Origin: Microstegium vimineum
Lineage: Eukaryota; Streptophyta; Magnoliopsida; Poales; Poaceae
Direction of reading: 5' to 3'
NCBI GenBank assembly: GCA_022036555.1
Contig: CM039129.1
Location: 26,958,553-27,022,552 of the forward strand
DNA: 64,000 nucleotides
Positions 47,116 to 58,382 of this stretch are shown piece after piece. The translations under genes were made by a program, and so were the position numbers. Under the pieces are notes generated by a model. The model was not told where the DNA came from, ran no database searches, and saw nothing but the letters and a program-made list of their open reading frames with translations. Positions within the stretch are counted from its first letter, which is position 1. Every line of letters starts with the position of its first letter.

Positions 47116-47929
47116 GATCAGCACAACATGTAATCGAACAAGAAAACCCTAAAAAGTGCTCAAATGGGGGTTTTTCACCTCGGTTTTGCCGACTCAAGAA
47201 CGAACAGGCGACAAACGGTGCAGAAGAAGAAACCAAGAAGAATACGTCGCAGATCCGCAACACAGCAACCAAGTACGGACGAAGAGGTAGCAGATCCGGC
47301 CGTAGAGGAAGTAGACCCGACCATAGAGGAGGCATATCCGGTCGTAGAGGAAGCAGATCCAGATGTTGAGGAAGTAGATCTGGTACACCGCAACCAAGGA
47401 GGACGAGGAAGAAGGACTCCGGCACCCGGAGTCCCGCGCAGCAGCTGCGTGGTCGTCGACGAAGACCGGATCCGGCCACGGGGAACGGAGAGGAAGCCGA
47501 AGAAGGCCGATACCCGCTTCGCCGGACACCGCTATGCACCACCACCGGTCTCTCATGGGAGTGGATCGGGGGAGGAAGGCAGGGGAGAGGAACAGAGAGG
47601 GGAGGAGGAGAAGGTCTTATAAGCACAGCAGAAATCGGAGGAGGTGAAGCGCGCGCGGAAGTTTCACAAACTCCCGCACGCGCTCTGCCTTCCCGCGCGA
47701 GCCCGCGCAAGCCAGCGGCGGCCGCCGCGAATCACCCCCAAATCACCATGGAAGAGTCGCGCGGAGCCAAGCACTAGAAAAATGGAGGGGGGGCTTCGCT
47801 TCCCCACAGCCAGGTCGAGGCGCCCAAAAAGCAACACGGGAGCCAGGCCAAGACTGGGCCAAGGGACATCAAACAAGGGAGGCTCTAGCCTAGGAGCGTG
47901 AGCCACACTCCTGGCCCTCTCCGAATCCC
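47116..47929 (-). other. GC-rich 5' region of PIF element
   Basis: A minus-strand TATA-like cttataag lies at 47616-47623. Downstream of it (47600-47160) a GC-rich leader includes a 24-bp minisatellite at about 47286-47385 (gtagaggaagtagacccgac-like). Frames are open on both strands (152 codons plus, 199 codons minus), most likely because of composition: the plus frame is an acidic VEEVDP-type repeat. The end near 47900-47930 (caaacaagggaggc...) resembles PIF terminal sequence, but no inverted repeat partner was found on the left. Confidence 0.4.
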
Positions 47930-48145
47930 AGTTTAGCAGTTTTATAGTACTACACTATTAACCCTAAAACTATTACCAGGGCTGAATTATCTAGCCTAGG
48001 AGGTGAAGGGTGCCTACAGTGGAGGATCCAACGTTATAGCAAAATTCACCATAGAGAACACCATGGCCATTACCTCTCTTCTTGATCAAGAACACCATGA
48101 TAACACGGCGCCCGTCTCTCCCGGGCAAGATGAAAGCGAGCTGAC
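47930..48145. other. spacer or Athila internal remnant
   Basis: Follows an LTR 3' end when read on the minus strand. The segment cccgggagagacgggcgccg at about 48107-48126 could be a decayed PBS-region remnant. The plus frame 48003-48197 is 64 codons without a known domain. Confidence 0.35.
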
Positions 48146-48926
48146 TGTTGTAGACGAATCACTCGGAAGTAATCCACAAGCGCACGGATATCAGTGAGCA
48201 CTTCACCCAGGAGATTATCCAGAGTATCATAATTTGTTTTTCCGCAGGGAGAAAGGGTGTATCTGACTAACCAAATCTATTGCTATTAACCTTTAGGCTA
48301 CAAACAAGGTGATTTGATATGAGCGATATAGAGAAGACCACGACAGCACTCTCGTTCTAGTCTAAGCAAGATATGATATATTATTCTACTGGGGAGAACC
48401 GTCGAGATAAGAAACACCACAGAGGATGGTTAGCCCGTAGCCTATAAACCCTACCGATCCTTCTAACGGGGTTGTGGGATCCAAAGGTATCTATGGAATT
48501 GTCACGTAGAAACTAAGGATAGTTTCTCTTGAATTCTAAGCCCTAGAGAATAGATCCAAAAGGGATCCTCTGTGGAAAAATATGCAAATGAATAATGGAT
48601 TGTTTTTGCCAGGGGGTAGGGGTCCTCCTTATATAGCCCCCTCAAATGAACGTCAGCCGTAGGATCAAACCGACTTAACTGTGTGGTGTAGATTACTCCA
48701 CAAAGGGGGCGGAACCCTAATCTACGAAGTGAAGCCTGATTGGCTCTCTGCCTGGGGCGGCCGCCCTAGGGGGGAGGGCGCCCGCCCTGCCCTACTGTTA
48801 GGTGGGTCCCTCCTTTCCAAGGGGTGGTTCTGGAGTCTTCTAGAGTTCTCTTTTTCATACGGATCTGTTATGTGTCTATGTAATCCTTACTTGTAGGCCT
48901 CTTTTGGTATTTTTCAGTTGTCTCCC
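48146..48926 (-). mobile_element. Athila-like LTR 4, truncated
   Basis: Matches LTR 1 (30703-31947) on the minus strand from its 3' end to past the TATA box (48628-48635). Relative to LTR 1 it lacks about 330 bp at 48506, and its 5' part is cut by the CRM-like element at 48927. Confidence 0.65.
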
Positions 48927-49622
48927 TGATGAGGAGTGGCCCGATCATCTGTGAGGTAACCGATAAATTCGATTGGTGGAGGTCTCGACGTTGATGATCC
49001 GGCTTCAAATTAGCACGATTCGAACCCTGCAACCATTACACCACTGCTCCGTTGGTTATCAACCAAGCACAACTTGATTGACCTCGCCAATAAGGCTTTT
49101 CCTGCAAGCGAATCGAAGAACACAAGCAAGAAGGTATAAACACGCAATCTGAAATTGAAAATATAAATGATGTGAATATCAATAGAGGGTTCAAGAACTC
49201 AGTTCCAAAGCACTAATTGACACAGTGGAGGAGATCAAGAACGGGGGCCCTGTATCAATGTAAAAGGACTAATCGACCCAGTTACAATGAACGATTCAGT
49301 TTCTCGTTGGAAAACTAAACTCTAAAACAAAACTCAATCTGTTTGTGGCAGCTCTAGGGGGATATAAGGAGGAGGGAGGACAACCACAAGGGTCTTGGGG
49401 CCGTGCTACAACCCTAGGATTAGTCCCTAATGGGCCATGGTCCATGGTCCCAAAATTGGGTGACGTAGCACCGGAACAGATTCTGGATGCTGACTTGTTT
49501 CGATGTTTCCCGATGACTCAGAAGAAATTTAGACCTCAAGCCAATGTCATTGGTTTCCTTATGAAATTATCTTTGCATCCGTTGGTGAATCATCGAAAAC
49601 GAAGTCCGGATGCGTCCTAGGC
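48927..49622 (-). mobile_element. partial 3' LTR of CRM-like element
   Basis: By eye it aligns with about 59010-59592 of the solo LTR at 58383: catccagaatctgt, cttgtgttcttc-attcgc, ggcgaggtcaa and gaagccggat blocks occur in the same order. The minus-strand TATA-like ttatatc lies at about 49361-49367. Confidence 0.65.
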
Positions 49623-49624
49623 GT

Positions 49625-50701
49625 TCATTTTACTCCTTGCTGGTCCTGGACTCCGAAACAGACTCGAAGTCGACGTGGCAGCTGAGTTGCAAATGAGTTG
49701 CAACTTGGGAAAGGCGATGGCGTAGGCATGTCCAGCGTAGCGATATCCTCATCATCCTCCCCTTCTTTAATTGGAGTCGTCCTCGACTCCAATGTGGCAG
49801 TGTCCTCATCATCCCCTCCTTTTAGAATTGGAGTCGTCCTCGACTCCACCCCATCAACGAACTCCTGCAAAAGGTTAGTGACAGCAGGCAATGCACAAGA
49901 TATAATAGGTTGACAAAACATAGTATGACATGGTGCATATGAATTATCACATAACTCAGCAGTAGCAGAAGTTGTAGCAAGAAAAGCACCTCGTGGTAAC
50001 TTAATCCCATTATTTTTAACAGTGTTTATCGGAGGGTTATTTTTAATCTCTCGAGCATGTTTAACAATATCCATAGGAGACAAAGGCAGCAAAGTAATTT
50101 TCTTGTCCTTATGCATGAAAGTGTATGTATTAGTTCTACCATGGTGTAAAGCATCAGTATCAAATTCCCATGGACGTCCTAACAAAATTGAACAAGGTTG
50201 CATAGGTACAACATCAAAATCAGCAGTATCATGATAAGAGCCTGTGAAAAAGCTAAGGCAGGCTGATTTAGTTACCTTAGTCTGACCATTATTATTGAAC
50301 CATTGAAGTTTATATGAATGTGAATGTTGTCGTGTGGTCAATCCAAGCTTCTCAACCAAATCTGAACTCACCAAGTTGTTGCAACTCCCGCTATCAATGA
50401 TGGTGAGAACACGACAACCCTGCACAATGAGATACATGTGGAACAAATTGTGGCGCTGAATCTTCATCTCTTCTTCATGTCCCACACATGAACTCAGCAC
50501 ACGCTGCACAAGAAGGCTAGGATAGCCTGCGGCGGCAGCCACTAAATCAATTGTCTTCTCGTCTTGATCGCCCTCGGTGGAATCTGCAACAACGTTAGCA
50601 GCAAGGGCTAAATCATCTTCAACATCACTAGCACTTACATATACATCCTCAGTAGCAATGAAAGCACGACGACTGGGGCACTCCTTCATGACATGTCCCA
50701 T
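49625..50701 (-). CDS. CRM-like gag C-terminus and protease
   Basis: An uninterrupted 358-codon frame. It opens inside a CCHC knuckle (CHRCKGMGHVMKEC, starting near 50735). It then has an acidic linker (ASDVEDD) and a retropepsin with the active-site D-S-G at residues 103-105 (LTIIDSGSCNN), the flap part and ILLGRPWEFD. The last 120 residues are unlike pol and include a 19-residue tandem duplication (ESRTTP...ATL). The protease would process Gag. The frame stops at the deletion joint with the LTR, so the polyprotein ends without RT. Confidence 0.8.
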   Translation of the reverse strand: MGHVMKECPSRRAFIATEDVYVSASDVEDDLALAANVVADSTEGDQDEKTIDLVAAAAGYPSLLVQRVLSSCVGHEEEMKIQRHNLFHMYLIVQGCRVLTIIDSGSCNNLVSSDLVEKLGLTTRQHSHSYKLQWFNNNGQTKVTKSACLSFFTGSYHDTADFDVVPMQPCSILLGRPWEFDTDALHHGRTNTYTFMHKDKKITLLPLSPMDIVKHAREIKNNPPINTVKNNGIKLPRGAFLATTSATAELCDNSYAPCHTMFCQPIISCALPAVTNLLQEFVDGVESRTTPILKGGDDEDTATLESRTTPIKEGEDDEDIATLDMPTPSPFPSCNSFATQLPRRLRVCFGVQDQQGVK

Positions 50702-50974
50702 GCCTTTGCATCGGTGGCAAATGATTTTAGAGGAGGCGGAGCTAGTAGAAACACCCGGAGCGACATCTTTCTTTGGTTGTGGAAACTACACATTAGATAA
50801 TTTACTTACCCCAGAAGAAAATGGAGCTGTAGTCTTGGGCGTCTCCGGTTCGGAATGCTGCAGAAAATTACGTCCAGTGTTAGACCTGAAAGGTTGTTGT
50901 TGTTGTTGTGTGCGTCCCTGTACTTCACGTTCGGCCTTAATAGCAAGATGATACAATTGGGAAAAATTGCGCCA

Positions 50975-51712
50975 TTATGTGCAATCAAGAATGTTCTGTA
51001 TATCATTGTTTAAATCACCAAAGAATCTAGCACTAGCATCATTATCATCTTCATTTATACCACAACGTGCTAAACCAATAAGCAATTCTTGATAGTATGC
51101 TTCTATGACTTTATCACCTTGTTTTAAAGTTTGCAGTTTCAAGCGTAAATCACGTTGGTAATAAGGAGGAACAAAACGAGATTTCATACGTTGCTTTAAA
51201 ACATTCCAAGTTTGAGGCACAACAACAACATTACCAGTATTACAAAGATCACTCCACCAGAACAAAGCAAAATTAGTAAACTCATTAGTAGCAAGTCTAA
51301 CTCTATGCTCAACAGGTACATTATGAGAATCAAACTTTTGTTGAACAACAAGTTCCCAATCTAAGTATGCCTCAAGATCGATATTACCAGCAAAAGGAGG
51401 TAGGCTAAATTTAATTTTAGCAAAAGGATCATTATTACCATGATTATTACCTCCCATACCATGACGATTGAAGTTGTAGCGGCGACGGTTGTGTGCATCA
51501 CCGTCAGAATCCGCATCTCCATCATAAAAAACATCCCCATCTGCATCATTATCACGAGGAGGTGGACGTCGTTGTTCAACCTTCTCAATGCGGGTGACCA
51601 GATTGTTCACGTTGCGCATTAGCTCGTTCATAAGATTGCGTTGTTCATTAATGAACGTTGTAAGCTCGCCCTTGGACACGCACTCATTGAAATCTGTCGG
51701 AGATCCTGACAT
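50975..51712 (-). CDS. CRM-like gag, N-terminal part
   Basis: A 245-codon frame with its own ATG. It begins MSGSPTDFNECVSKGELTTF, has a short coiled-coil-like stretch (residues 20-48), an Asp-rich linker, and the gag core FAKIKFSLPPFAGNIDLEAYLDW, FALFWWSDL, and YYQELLIGLARCGI, ending NDIQNILDCT. It is separated from the knuckle-protease frame by about 270 bp with a frame break and stops (for example near 50790). It would form the particle. The good conservation suggests recent activity or insertion. Confidence 0.8.
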   Translation of the reverse strand: MSGSPTDFNECVSKGELTTFINEQRNLMNELMRNVNNLVTRIEKVEQRRPPPRDNDADGDVFYDGDADSDGDAHNRRRYNFNRHGMGGNNHGNNDPFAKIKFSLPPFAGNIDLEAYLDWELVVQQKFDSHNVPVEHRVRLATNEFTNFALFWWSDLCNTGNVVVVPQTWNVLKQRMKSRFVPPYYQRDLRLKLQTLKQGDKVIEAYYQELLIGLARCGINEDDNDASARFFGDLNNDIQNILDCT

Positions 51713-52105
51713 GGTTAGAAGATAGAAAAAGACAACACCAAAGTATTATCCCTATCAACTAAAAGGAACCAAGTGGTGGTGGTGGTGGAAAATGGAATGC
51801 AAAATCACAAGCAGCTTACCACCGTCTTGCAAGTGTTCTTACCAAAGCCAAACAGTTGCAAGATGAACATGTGCTGAGAGAAGTATATATGGAGCTTTGA
51901 GAAGGCACACTATGATTGAAAAGGATTAGCAAATAACGAAAGTCGATTAAGCTAAGTTCAATAAGTATCCAAAGTACAAGTCACAATTGCTGGCTAAGAT
52001 ATATCTAGACGTAGCGCAACAAGGTGAAACAAAGGATGATGAAAAAAACTCACAGAACAAGAAAAACAAAATTGGCACCTTGAATTGAGGTGATATGTGG
52101 TCTAC
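51713..52105 (-). other. leader of CRM-like element
   Basis: AT-rich, without frames, directly 5' of the gag ATG on the minus strand. A (gtg)n run at 51771-51788. It ends at the Sirevirus B insertion. Confidence 0.5.
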
Positions 52106-54138
52106 TGCGAACACATGGTGGATAAGTACCCATGTTTGTTCAGTTTTGATGATGAGTGATTGACCAACACGTGAGTGTTTTAGTTTGAGTGGCTTACCCT
52201 AACCTCTGCGAAAGCAGAAACATGTGCTTGTCTATCGGCTTGTGGTGTGCAGGTGCTATGCCTAGTGATAGTGGTCAATGGCGTGGAGAAGGTCGAGTAG
52301 AGGCTTGCCGTGCCGATGGACTGAGGGACCATGGGCGCCGGTGGACTAGCTATGGTGGCTAGCACTTGGCACCGGCGAGTGCGAGAAGACATGGAGGTAG
52401 ACCGAGTCGACCAAGTCAAGACGGTGGACGCGCGAGTTGAGAGGAGGCTCAGGGGACTCGGAGTCCGACCGGGCGAAGACAATGTGGCTCGCGTCGAGTG
52501 GTTTGGTGGTTTGGGCCTCAAAACCATCCGCGTCGGTTTCCGAGTTTGGGCCGCAAAACTTGGGGTTCGGTAGTTGAGCCCAAAACTACCGGTGGCGGGT
52601 ATCCTGGGTTTGGGCCTCAAAACCTAGGCGGAGCTTCCGAGGAAGCGGGGATGGCACGTGGCGGAATCCTGGAGGTTGCGTCGAGGCGACGGCAACTCCC
52701 GGTAGGAAGCGGGGCCGTCCATTCAAAATGCGGGAGATATTTTCCGGAGCTTGGACTGCAATGCTTAGGCTAGGTAGTTCACTCAATGTATCTAGGGGGG
52801 TCTTTGGGAAATAGCCAAAGCCCGATAAGTAGGGGGTGAAGGGGTATCCCTCATCCCATCTCTTGAACCCTAATCACTTGACCCCTCTCTCTCTCTAGTT
52901 CATGAGATCCCTAGGTTGTTTCAATCAACCTTTGTAAGAACTTGGCTTTGCTGCGAGGAATCGGAGGTCGTAACCTCCGTAAGCCATGGTGGCTTCGATT
53001 TATTGATCGTGTTCCCGTTTTGCTTGTGTTCTTCGCATTTTGCTTTTGCTCCCTCTTTTCCGGAGATGATTTCTCCTTGTAGGGAGTAGCTCTTGCAAAT
53101 CCGTTTGAACCAAGTTGTGCATAATCGTGAGGAGCTTCTTTGCACTGAAGGATTTCTCCTCAAACCTCACAAGTGCGTAGATCGGGCATTTTTTTTGTGG
53201 AGTTCTTTGTTCTTGAGGTTTTCTTCAAATCTCTTCTCCTCCCTTTGATCTAAGCCAAATTGAGCGATGATTTCTTTGGGATAGTTTCCCAACTACACTA
53301 GGATCATGCCTACAAAGTTTGGTTGCAGTTGGTGATCAGTTGGTTGAGTTTTGGGAAGTTTTGGCGGAGTGGAAACGATTTTCGCCGGCTTCAGCTTTTC
53401 TGTTCGTGAGCGTCGGACCACCCTCCGGATGATTTTACCCTAAGATCCGGACCATAGCAAGTGGTCCGGTGGTCTTGACTTTCCAAGTGTCAAGCAACAA
53501 GGGGCGTCGGACTACCCTCCGGACCACCCAGCCTATGAGCACCGGACCATAGGCAAGAGGGTGTCACTCACGCGTCGGACCAGGTTCATTAGTCCAACGG
53601 TGAGCGTCGGACCAGGTGTCCGGAGCAGGGGTGCTTGCTGTGTTCTTCTGCTCGGTGGCGAGTGTGAGCACCGGACTACTTTCCCTAGTCTGACGGTGAT
53701 CGTCGGACTAGTTGTCTAGAGCCTAGGCACTCACTAGTTGTTTTCTGTGTGAGCACCGGACTTCCGAAAGTGAGCGTCGGACTAGTCCGGAGCCACTCGT
53801 CCAGAGCTAGGGTGCTCACTGTATCGGCCTGTCCCAGTGGGTGAAGGCGTCGGACTTGAGCTCCGGACTACTTGCTATAGTCCGGTGGCTCAGTCCCGTC
53901 TAGTCCGGAGCCTCTGTTGAGTTGTTGTTTTCACCATTTGGGTTGCGGCTTGTTTCTCCGGGTTCATGGCTAGCTCCGCTCTGTTCCTAGGACATCTCCT
54001 AGAACATCCGCCCACTTCTGGGTCGTGAGCCTAGTTCTTACTTTGGGTCGTGCTTGGGACAAGGGTCAAGATCTTCCGAAAGGAATTTTTATTTGGCTCC
54101 CATTCACCCCCCCTCTGGTCGCCGTTTCCGGTCCTTCA
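52106..54138 (+). mobile_element. Sirevirus B 5' LTR
   Basis: TGCGAACACATGGTGG to gtccttca, 2,033 bp. It is about 100 bp longer than the LTRs of copy A, mainly in the palindrome-rich part (53405-53915). Confidence 0.9.
53405..53915. repeat. palindromic CCGGAC/GTCGGAC array
   Basis: More than ten copies of gcgtcggac, caccggac, tccggacc and agtccggtgg, on both strands, including the perfect palindrome-like gtcggactagtccgg near 53783. It is the richest of the three arrays in the window. Confidence 0.65.
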
Positions 54139-54140
54139 AT

Positions 54141-54152
54141 TGGTATCAGAGC
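54141..54152 (+). other. primer-binding site, Sirevirus B
   Basis: tggtatcagagc, two bases after the LTR; initiator tRNA-Met type. Confidence 0.9.
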
Positions 54153-54201
54153 CGGTTAAGGATCATTCCACCTTACACGGTTCTTGATCCACGAAGGCGA
54201 C

Positions 54202-56420
54202 ATGGAGCGAGGTGCTGGTAAACCTCCTTACTTCGATGGAACCAACTTTGCCTATTGGAAGGTGCGCATGTCCGCTTACCTCCAAGGGCTTGATATGAAG
54301 TTTTGGGAGATATGTGAGAATGAGAACTATGTGGTTCTTGTAGCTCGGATCACCGACCTCCAAATCTCGGAGCATGTGTCAGACACAAGGGCTCATAACA
54401 TTCTCTTCTCTTGTTTGTCTCTTCCGGAGTTTGAGCGGGTTTCAAGTCTCACTACGGCACGGGAGATCTGGCAAACACTCTTGAGATATCATGAGGGCAA
54501 CCCTCAGATCAAGTCCAGACTCTTCGACATGTGCCGTAGAGAGGAGAGAACCTTTCTCAGTTGGCCAGTGAATCTGTTGACAGGATGTTCACTCGCTTCC
54601 AATCTATCGTCAACAAGATGCGTTCTAATCGAGCCAACTTGCCTTATGATGATCTTGAGATGGCTATCAAGCTTTTGCATGCTCTTGATCGGAAGGTATG
54701 GGAGATGAAGGTGGCTGCCATACAGGAGTCACCGGGCTATGATGCCCTGACCGTGGACGAGCTGTTCAGCAAGCTCAAGTCCTCGGAGATTGACTACCGG
54801 ACTCGGGCCAAGCTTGAAAACCTGTCGAAACCATCTATGGCGTTGGTTTCTGGCCCCGGCGGTATGTCTTCTTCCTCCTCTGACCCTTCACACTCTTTGT
54901 TCGCTTTGTCTTTGATTTCTGTGACAGAGGATCAAGTGGAGGCTCTTGCAGATGATGAGCTAGCTTTGGTCATCACCAAGTTCTCACGGTTTCACAACAA
55001 CCGTTTGAACCGTCAGCGTGGTGGCTCAGCCAAGGGGTGCTACCATTGCGGTGATGAGGATCACTTCATCGCAAACTGCCCCAAGAAAGCTGCGGGTGAC
55101 TTCACCAAGCGCAAGGACAAGCGCGAGCACCACTTTGAGGACAAGCACAAGCCCAAGGGTGGCTACCACCAAAGGTCCCCCAAGAAGGTGATCGACAAGG
55201 TGAAGGCCAAGCACCGAGCCTTCCTCGCCTCCCTCAGCGACATCGATGCCTCCTCCGACGGAGGTGCTTCTTCGAGCGATGATGAGTCCAAGGGAAAGGT
55301 TGAGGGCAAGCTCAATGGCCTATGCTTCTACGCCAACGCCAAGCACGGTGGCTTTTGCACCATGGCGATTGAAGAAGGCAAGGTTGGCAAGCGCAAGGAA
55401 GGCCCCGACTACGACTACGACTCCGACACACCCGAGGTACCACCCACCGTCAAGTCCCTCTCTGTTGAGATTGAGTCTCTAAATGACACCTTGATGAGTC
55501 AAGATGCGTTGCTCAAGCATGCCGCTTGTGAGTGGAACGACTTTTAGGCGAATTACCTTAGCGCGCTTCATGAGCTAGATTTTGCTAAGGCGTGAGTGGT
55601 GGTTACCGAGGAGGTAGAGTGTGATGCTTGCGCCATTCACATGTCTGATCTTGTCACTCTCCATGACAAGTATGGCACTCTACTTGAGGAGGTCAGTGAG
55701 CTGAAGGCTAGGCCTAGCTTACTTGGTGCGTGCAAGTCTTGCTTAGGCTTGCATTCTGAGCTGGCACAGAGAGATGCTAGGATTGTTGTGCTAGAGAAGG
55801 TTAGCTTAGATAGCACTAGAGAGTCGGATCGCTTTGAGGCTTTGGAGCTTGAGATCGCGTCGTGCAGACACGACAAGATGCGTACCGAGGAAGAAAACAC
55901 ATACCTTCGGTCCATCTTGAGCCGAGTGTCTTGCCGAGAGCCGCAATTGGGGATGATGCTTAGTCAATGCAAAAGGGATGGCAGCACGGGAGTAGGCTTT
56001 GCTATAGGTGGGAAGGACGATAGCTTGTTCGGTAAGATCGGTGAGTGCAGTGGTTTGAGCGAGAATGAGAAACCCACCACAATTCCCAAGCTTACCAAGA
56101 TGACACCACCTAAGCCTACCAACCCCTCTGAGTTTCCTATGAGAGATGGTGTGTTTGAAGAGCCACCCAAAACTACTCCATAGAAGCAAGTGTGGATTGC
56201 AAAACATAACCATCTTCGCAATCCACTTGACACACTGCCAGACATCTCTAGTGATCCCCTTCCTAAGAAAGCTAGAGCTACCTAACCCAACAAGAGAGTG
56301 CCTTCCAAGAGTGTGGTGAGGTACCATTGTGACTATTGTGAGCGGGATGGGCACTTGGCTGAGTTTTGTTTTAGGAGGAAGAGAGATGATCGGAGGCAGG
56401 TTGAGTTGAACAACCGGGAC
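54202..56420 (+). pseudogene. Sirevirus B gag with two zinc knuckles
   Basis: Begins MERGAGKPPYFDGTNF at 54202. A one-base change of frame near 54560 is followed by a 328-codon frame (54561-55547) with the helical gag core, CYHCGDEDHFIANC (55038-55079) and a Lys/Asp-rich linker. A TAG at 55545-55547 replaces the Lys of copy A. Next is a coiled-coil-like segment (55596-56183; VEEVSELKAR, LEKVSLDSTRESDRFEALELE), another stop, and CDYCERDGHLAEFC (56329-56369). Gag forms the cytoplasmic particle. The extended, two-knuckle form is the Sirevirus type. Confidence 0.85.
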
Positions 56421-56784
56421 ATGTACCACCCACGAGTTGGAGTGTGTGAACCGGAAGTTTAGAGGCACACTTCTAGGCCTAGAGGTACAATGCCTCAAAG
56501 TGCTAGGCCTCAGGAGGCGAGATCACGTGGTGGTCGTGCTCGGCGGGGTACCGGCCGTGACCCATACGACTACGGGCCTCGTGGTGGTGGCTTTACTCCA
56601 CTCTTCTCTAACGGACCATGTTTTCGCTATCGTGGTGATCGCTATCCCTCCGTGGGGCAGTAGATGTTTGGTTTTTCTCCTAATCTATTCTTTGGGCATG
56701 TGGGACAACACTGGTATCCTTCACAATTTACTAACCCCAGTGTTGGTCCGTTTGCTCACCCTATGTCTTTTTATTGATGTAGGA

Positions 56785-57010
56785 AGGAGGACTAGAGGAG
56801 ACTTGGCTTGTGGATTCCGGATGCTCACGCCATATGGCCAGAAGTGCCGAGTGGTTCTCCAGCCTCGACCCCGTGCACCACACCGAGTATACCACATTCG
56901 GGGACAAGAGTAAAGGTAAGGTTGTCTCCCGAGGGTCCATCCGAGTGAACTCTTCTTTTGTCCTCAAGGATGTGCTTTGGTTGCGAATTTGCATTTTAAC
57001 CTTCTTTCGG
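56785..57010 (+). pseudogene. Sirevirus B protease
   Basis: DSGCSRHMA with the active-site D-S-G at about 56810, preceded by a Trp-Leu-Val in a neighbouring frame, then FGDKSKGKVV and SFVLKDV. A base lost near 56970 shifts the frame before the pre-integrase region. It would cleave the polyprotein. Confidence 0.8.
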
Positions 57011-57159
57011 TTTCGCAACTCCTTGATGACGGGTTTGAAGTTAGTTTCAAGCCTAATCTCTCTCGGATTTTGGACTCTCGTGGTGAGCTTGTTTACCGGA
57101 TTTTACCCTTCGGGAAGGTTTTTCGTGCGGATTTTTCTATCTCTTCCGGACCTTCTCGT

Positions 57160-58011
57160 TGTCTTCTTGCTGGTTCTTCTTCTGAGCTTTGGAAGTGGCA
57201 TAGGAGATTGGGACATTTGACTTTTGACTTTCCTGCAAGGCTTTGCTCAATGGACCTTATCCAATGATTGCCAAAGCTAAAGTTCGAGAAGGATTTGGTT
57301 TGTCATCCTTGCAGGCATGGCAAGATGGTTGCTGCTTCCCATCCTCCTGTGACTGAGATCATGACCACTCGACCCGGCGAGCTCTTACACATGGACACGG
57401 TTGGTCCAGCTTGGGTAAGGTCGGAAGGAGGGAAGTGGTATGTTGTTGTAGTCGTTGATGACTACTCGAGGTACTCTTGGGTGTTCTTTTTGGAGAGTAA
57501 GGATGAGGCTTTTCCACTTTTTCGAGATCTGATTTTGAGATTGCAAAATGAGCTACCTAAGAATGCCATGAGAGCTATCCGCAGTGACAATGGCACAAAA
57601 TTCAAGAATGCTCAATTTGCAACTCTTTGCTCTTCTTTGGGTCTCGATCACCAGTTTTCCTCACCTCACACTCCCCAGCAAAACGGTGTTGTTGAGCGTA
57701 AGAATCGGACCCTTGTTGAGATGGCCAGGACGATGCTCGACGAGCATAGTACTCCTATGCGGTATTGGGCCCAAGCACTCAGTTCTTCTTGCTATGTTTC
57801 CAATCGCATTTTCCTCCGAGCTTTCAAGAAGAAGACTTCTTATGAGTTGCGATTTGGGAGACCACCCAAGGTAAGTCACCTACGGGTGTTTGGGTGTAGG
57901 TGCTTCATCCTCAAAAAGGGCGGTAAGTTGGATATGTCCTCATCATGGAGACTTGTGAGATTACCTTTAATGAGACTATGCCCTGTGTTTCCACTGCTTT
58001 TGAGCTTGTAG
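57160..58011 (+). pseudogene. Sirevirus B integrase
   Basis: The zinc region is LWKWHRRLGHL (57190) and VCHPCRHGKM (57300). A TGA at 57265-57267 interrupts it. The 247-codon frame from 57268 has the whole catalytic core: HMDTVGP, IRSDNGTKF and PQQNGVVERKNRTL carry Asp, Asp and Glu. About 90 bp present in copy A after GGKLD (57935) are missing, shifting the frame into the hinge. Confidence 0.88.
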
Positions 58012-58382
58012 GTGATGATGAGGTGAACACTAGCATCTTTTTGGAGGAGGAGCAGGATGACACCGATTGGGGTGATCCCGAGCCAACTCCACTGGCTGCC
58101 CCCATCGACCCTGCGACGTCCACTTCGGCTCACAGTCCCAATCCAACTACTTCCTCTACAAAGGGGTCGTTCGAGCTGCTTCCTCAGTCGGTGCTCGTTG
58201 CACCTGAGGGAGCTCCAGATGCAGTCGAGGGGGAGGCCACTTCGTCTAGGCAAGATCCCCGCCACATCCAACGACAGCACCCGCCGGAGAACATCATCGG
58301 CGACATTGACCGTCGAGTCACGCGGTCCAGGTCTTATATCTATCACTTTGCTCATTCGGCTTTTGTCGCTTCTTTTGATCCC
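57945..58382 (+). pseudogene. Sirevirus B integrase-RT hinge
   Basis: Frame METCEITFNETMP to SAFVASFDP: an acidic, Pro- and Ser-rich linker, the usual variable segment between integrase and RT. It is ended by the solo LTR inserted at 58383. Confidence 0.7.

Larger units (their letters stand above)
48927..52105 (-). mobile_element. CRM-like non-autonomous chromovirus
   Basis: In minus-strand order: leader (52105-51713), gag (51712-50975), zinc knuckle, protease (to 49625), then directly the middle of a 3' LTR (49622-48927) that ends CTCCTCATCA. RT, RNase H, integrase and the start of the 3' LTR are missing. TGATGA...TCATCA ends and this gag/protease type point to the CRM clade of chromoviruses, which is enriched at centromeres. 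The 5' LTR is not in the window: Sirevirus B is inserted at 52106. Confidence 0.65.

Noticed and set aside
47111..47710. 199-codon minus-strand ORF as a gene
   Set aside because: It is Pro/Ser/Arg-rich, overlaps an equally open plus-strand frame, and is explained by GC content and a 24-bp minisatellite in the leader of the PIF element. No domain is visible.
48003..48197. 64-codon plus ORF (MKGAYSGGSN...) as a gene
   Set aside because: It crosses into the LTR end at 48146, has no recognisable domain, and lies opposite to the sense of the surrounding element.
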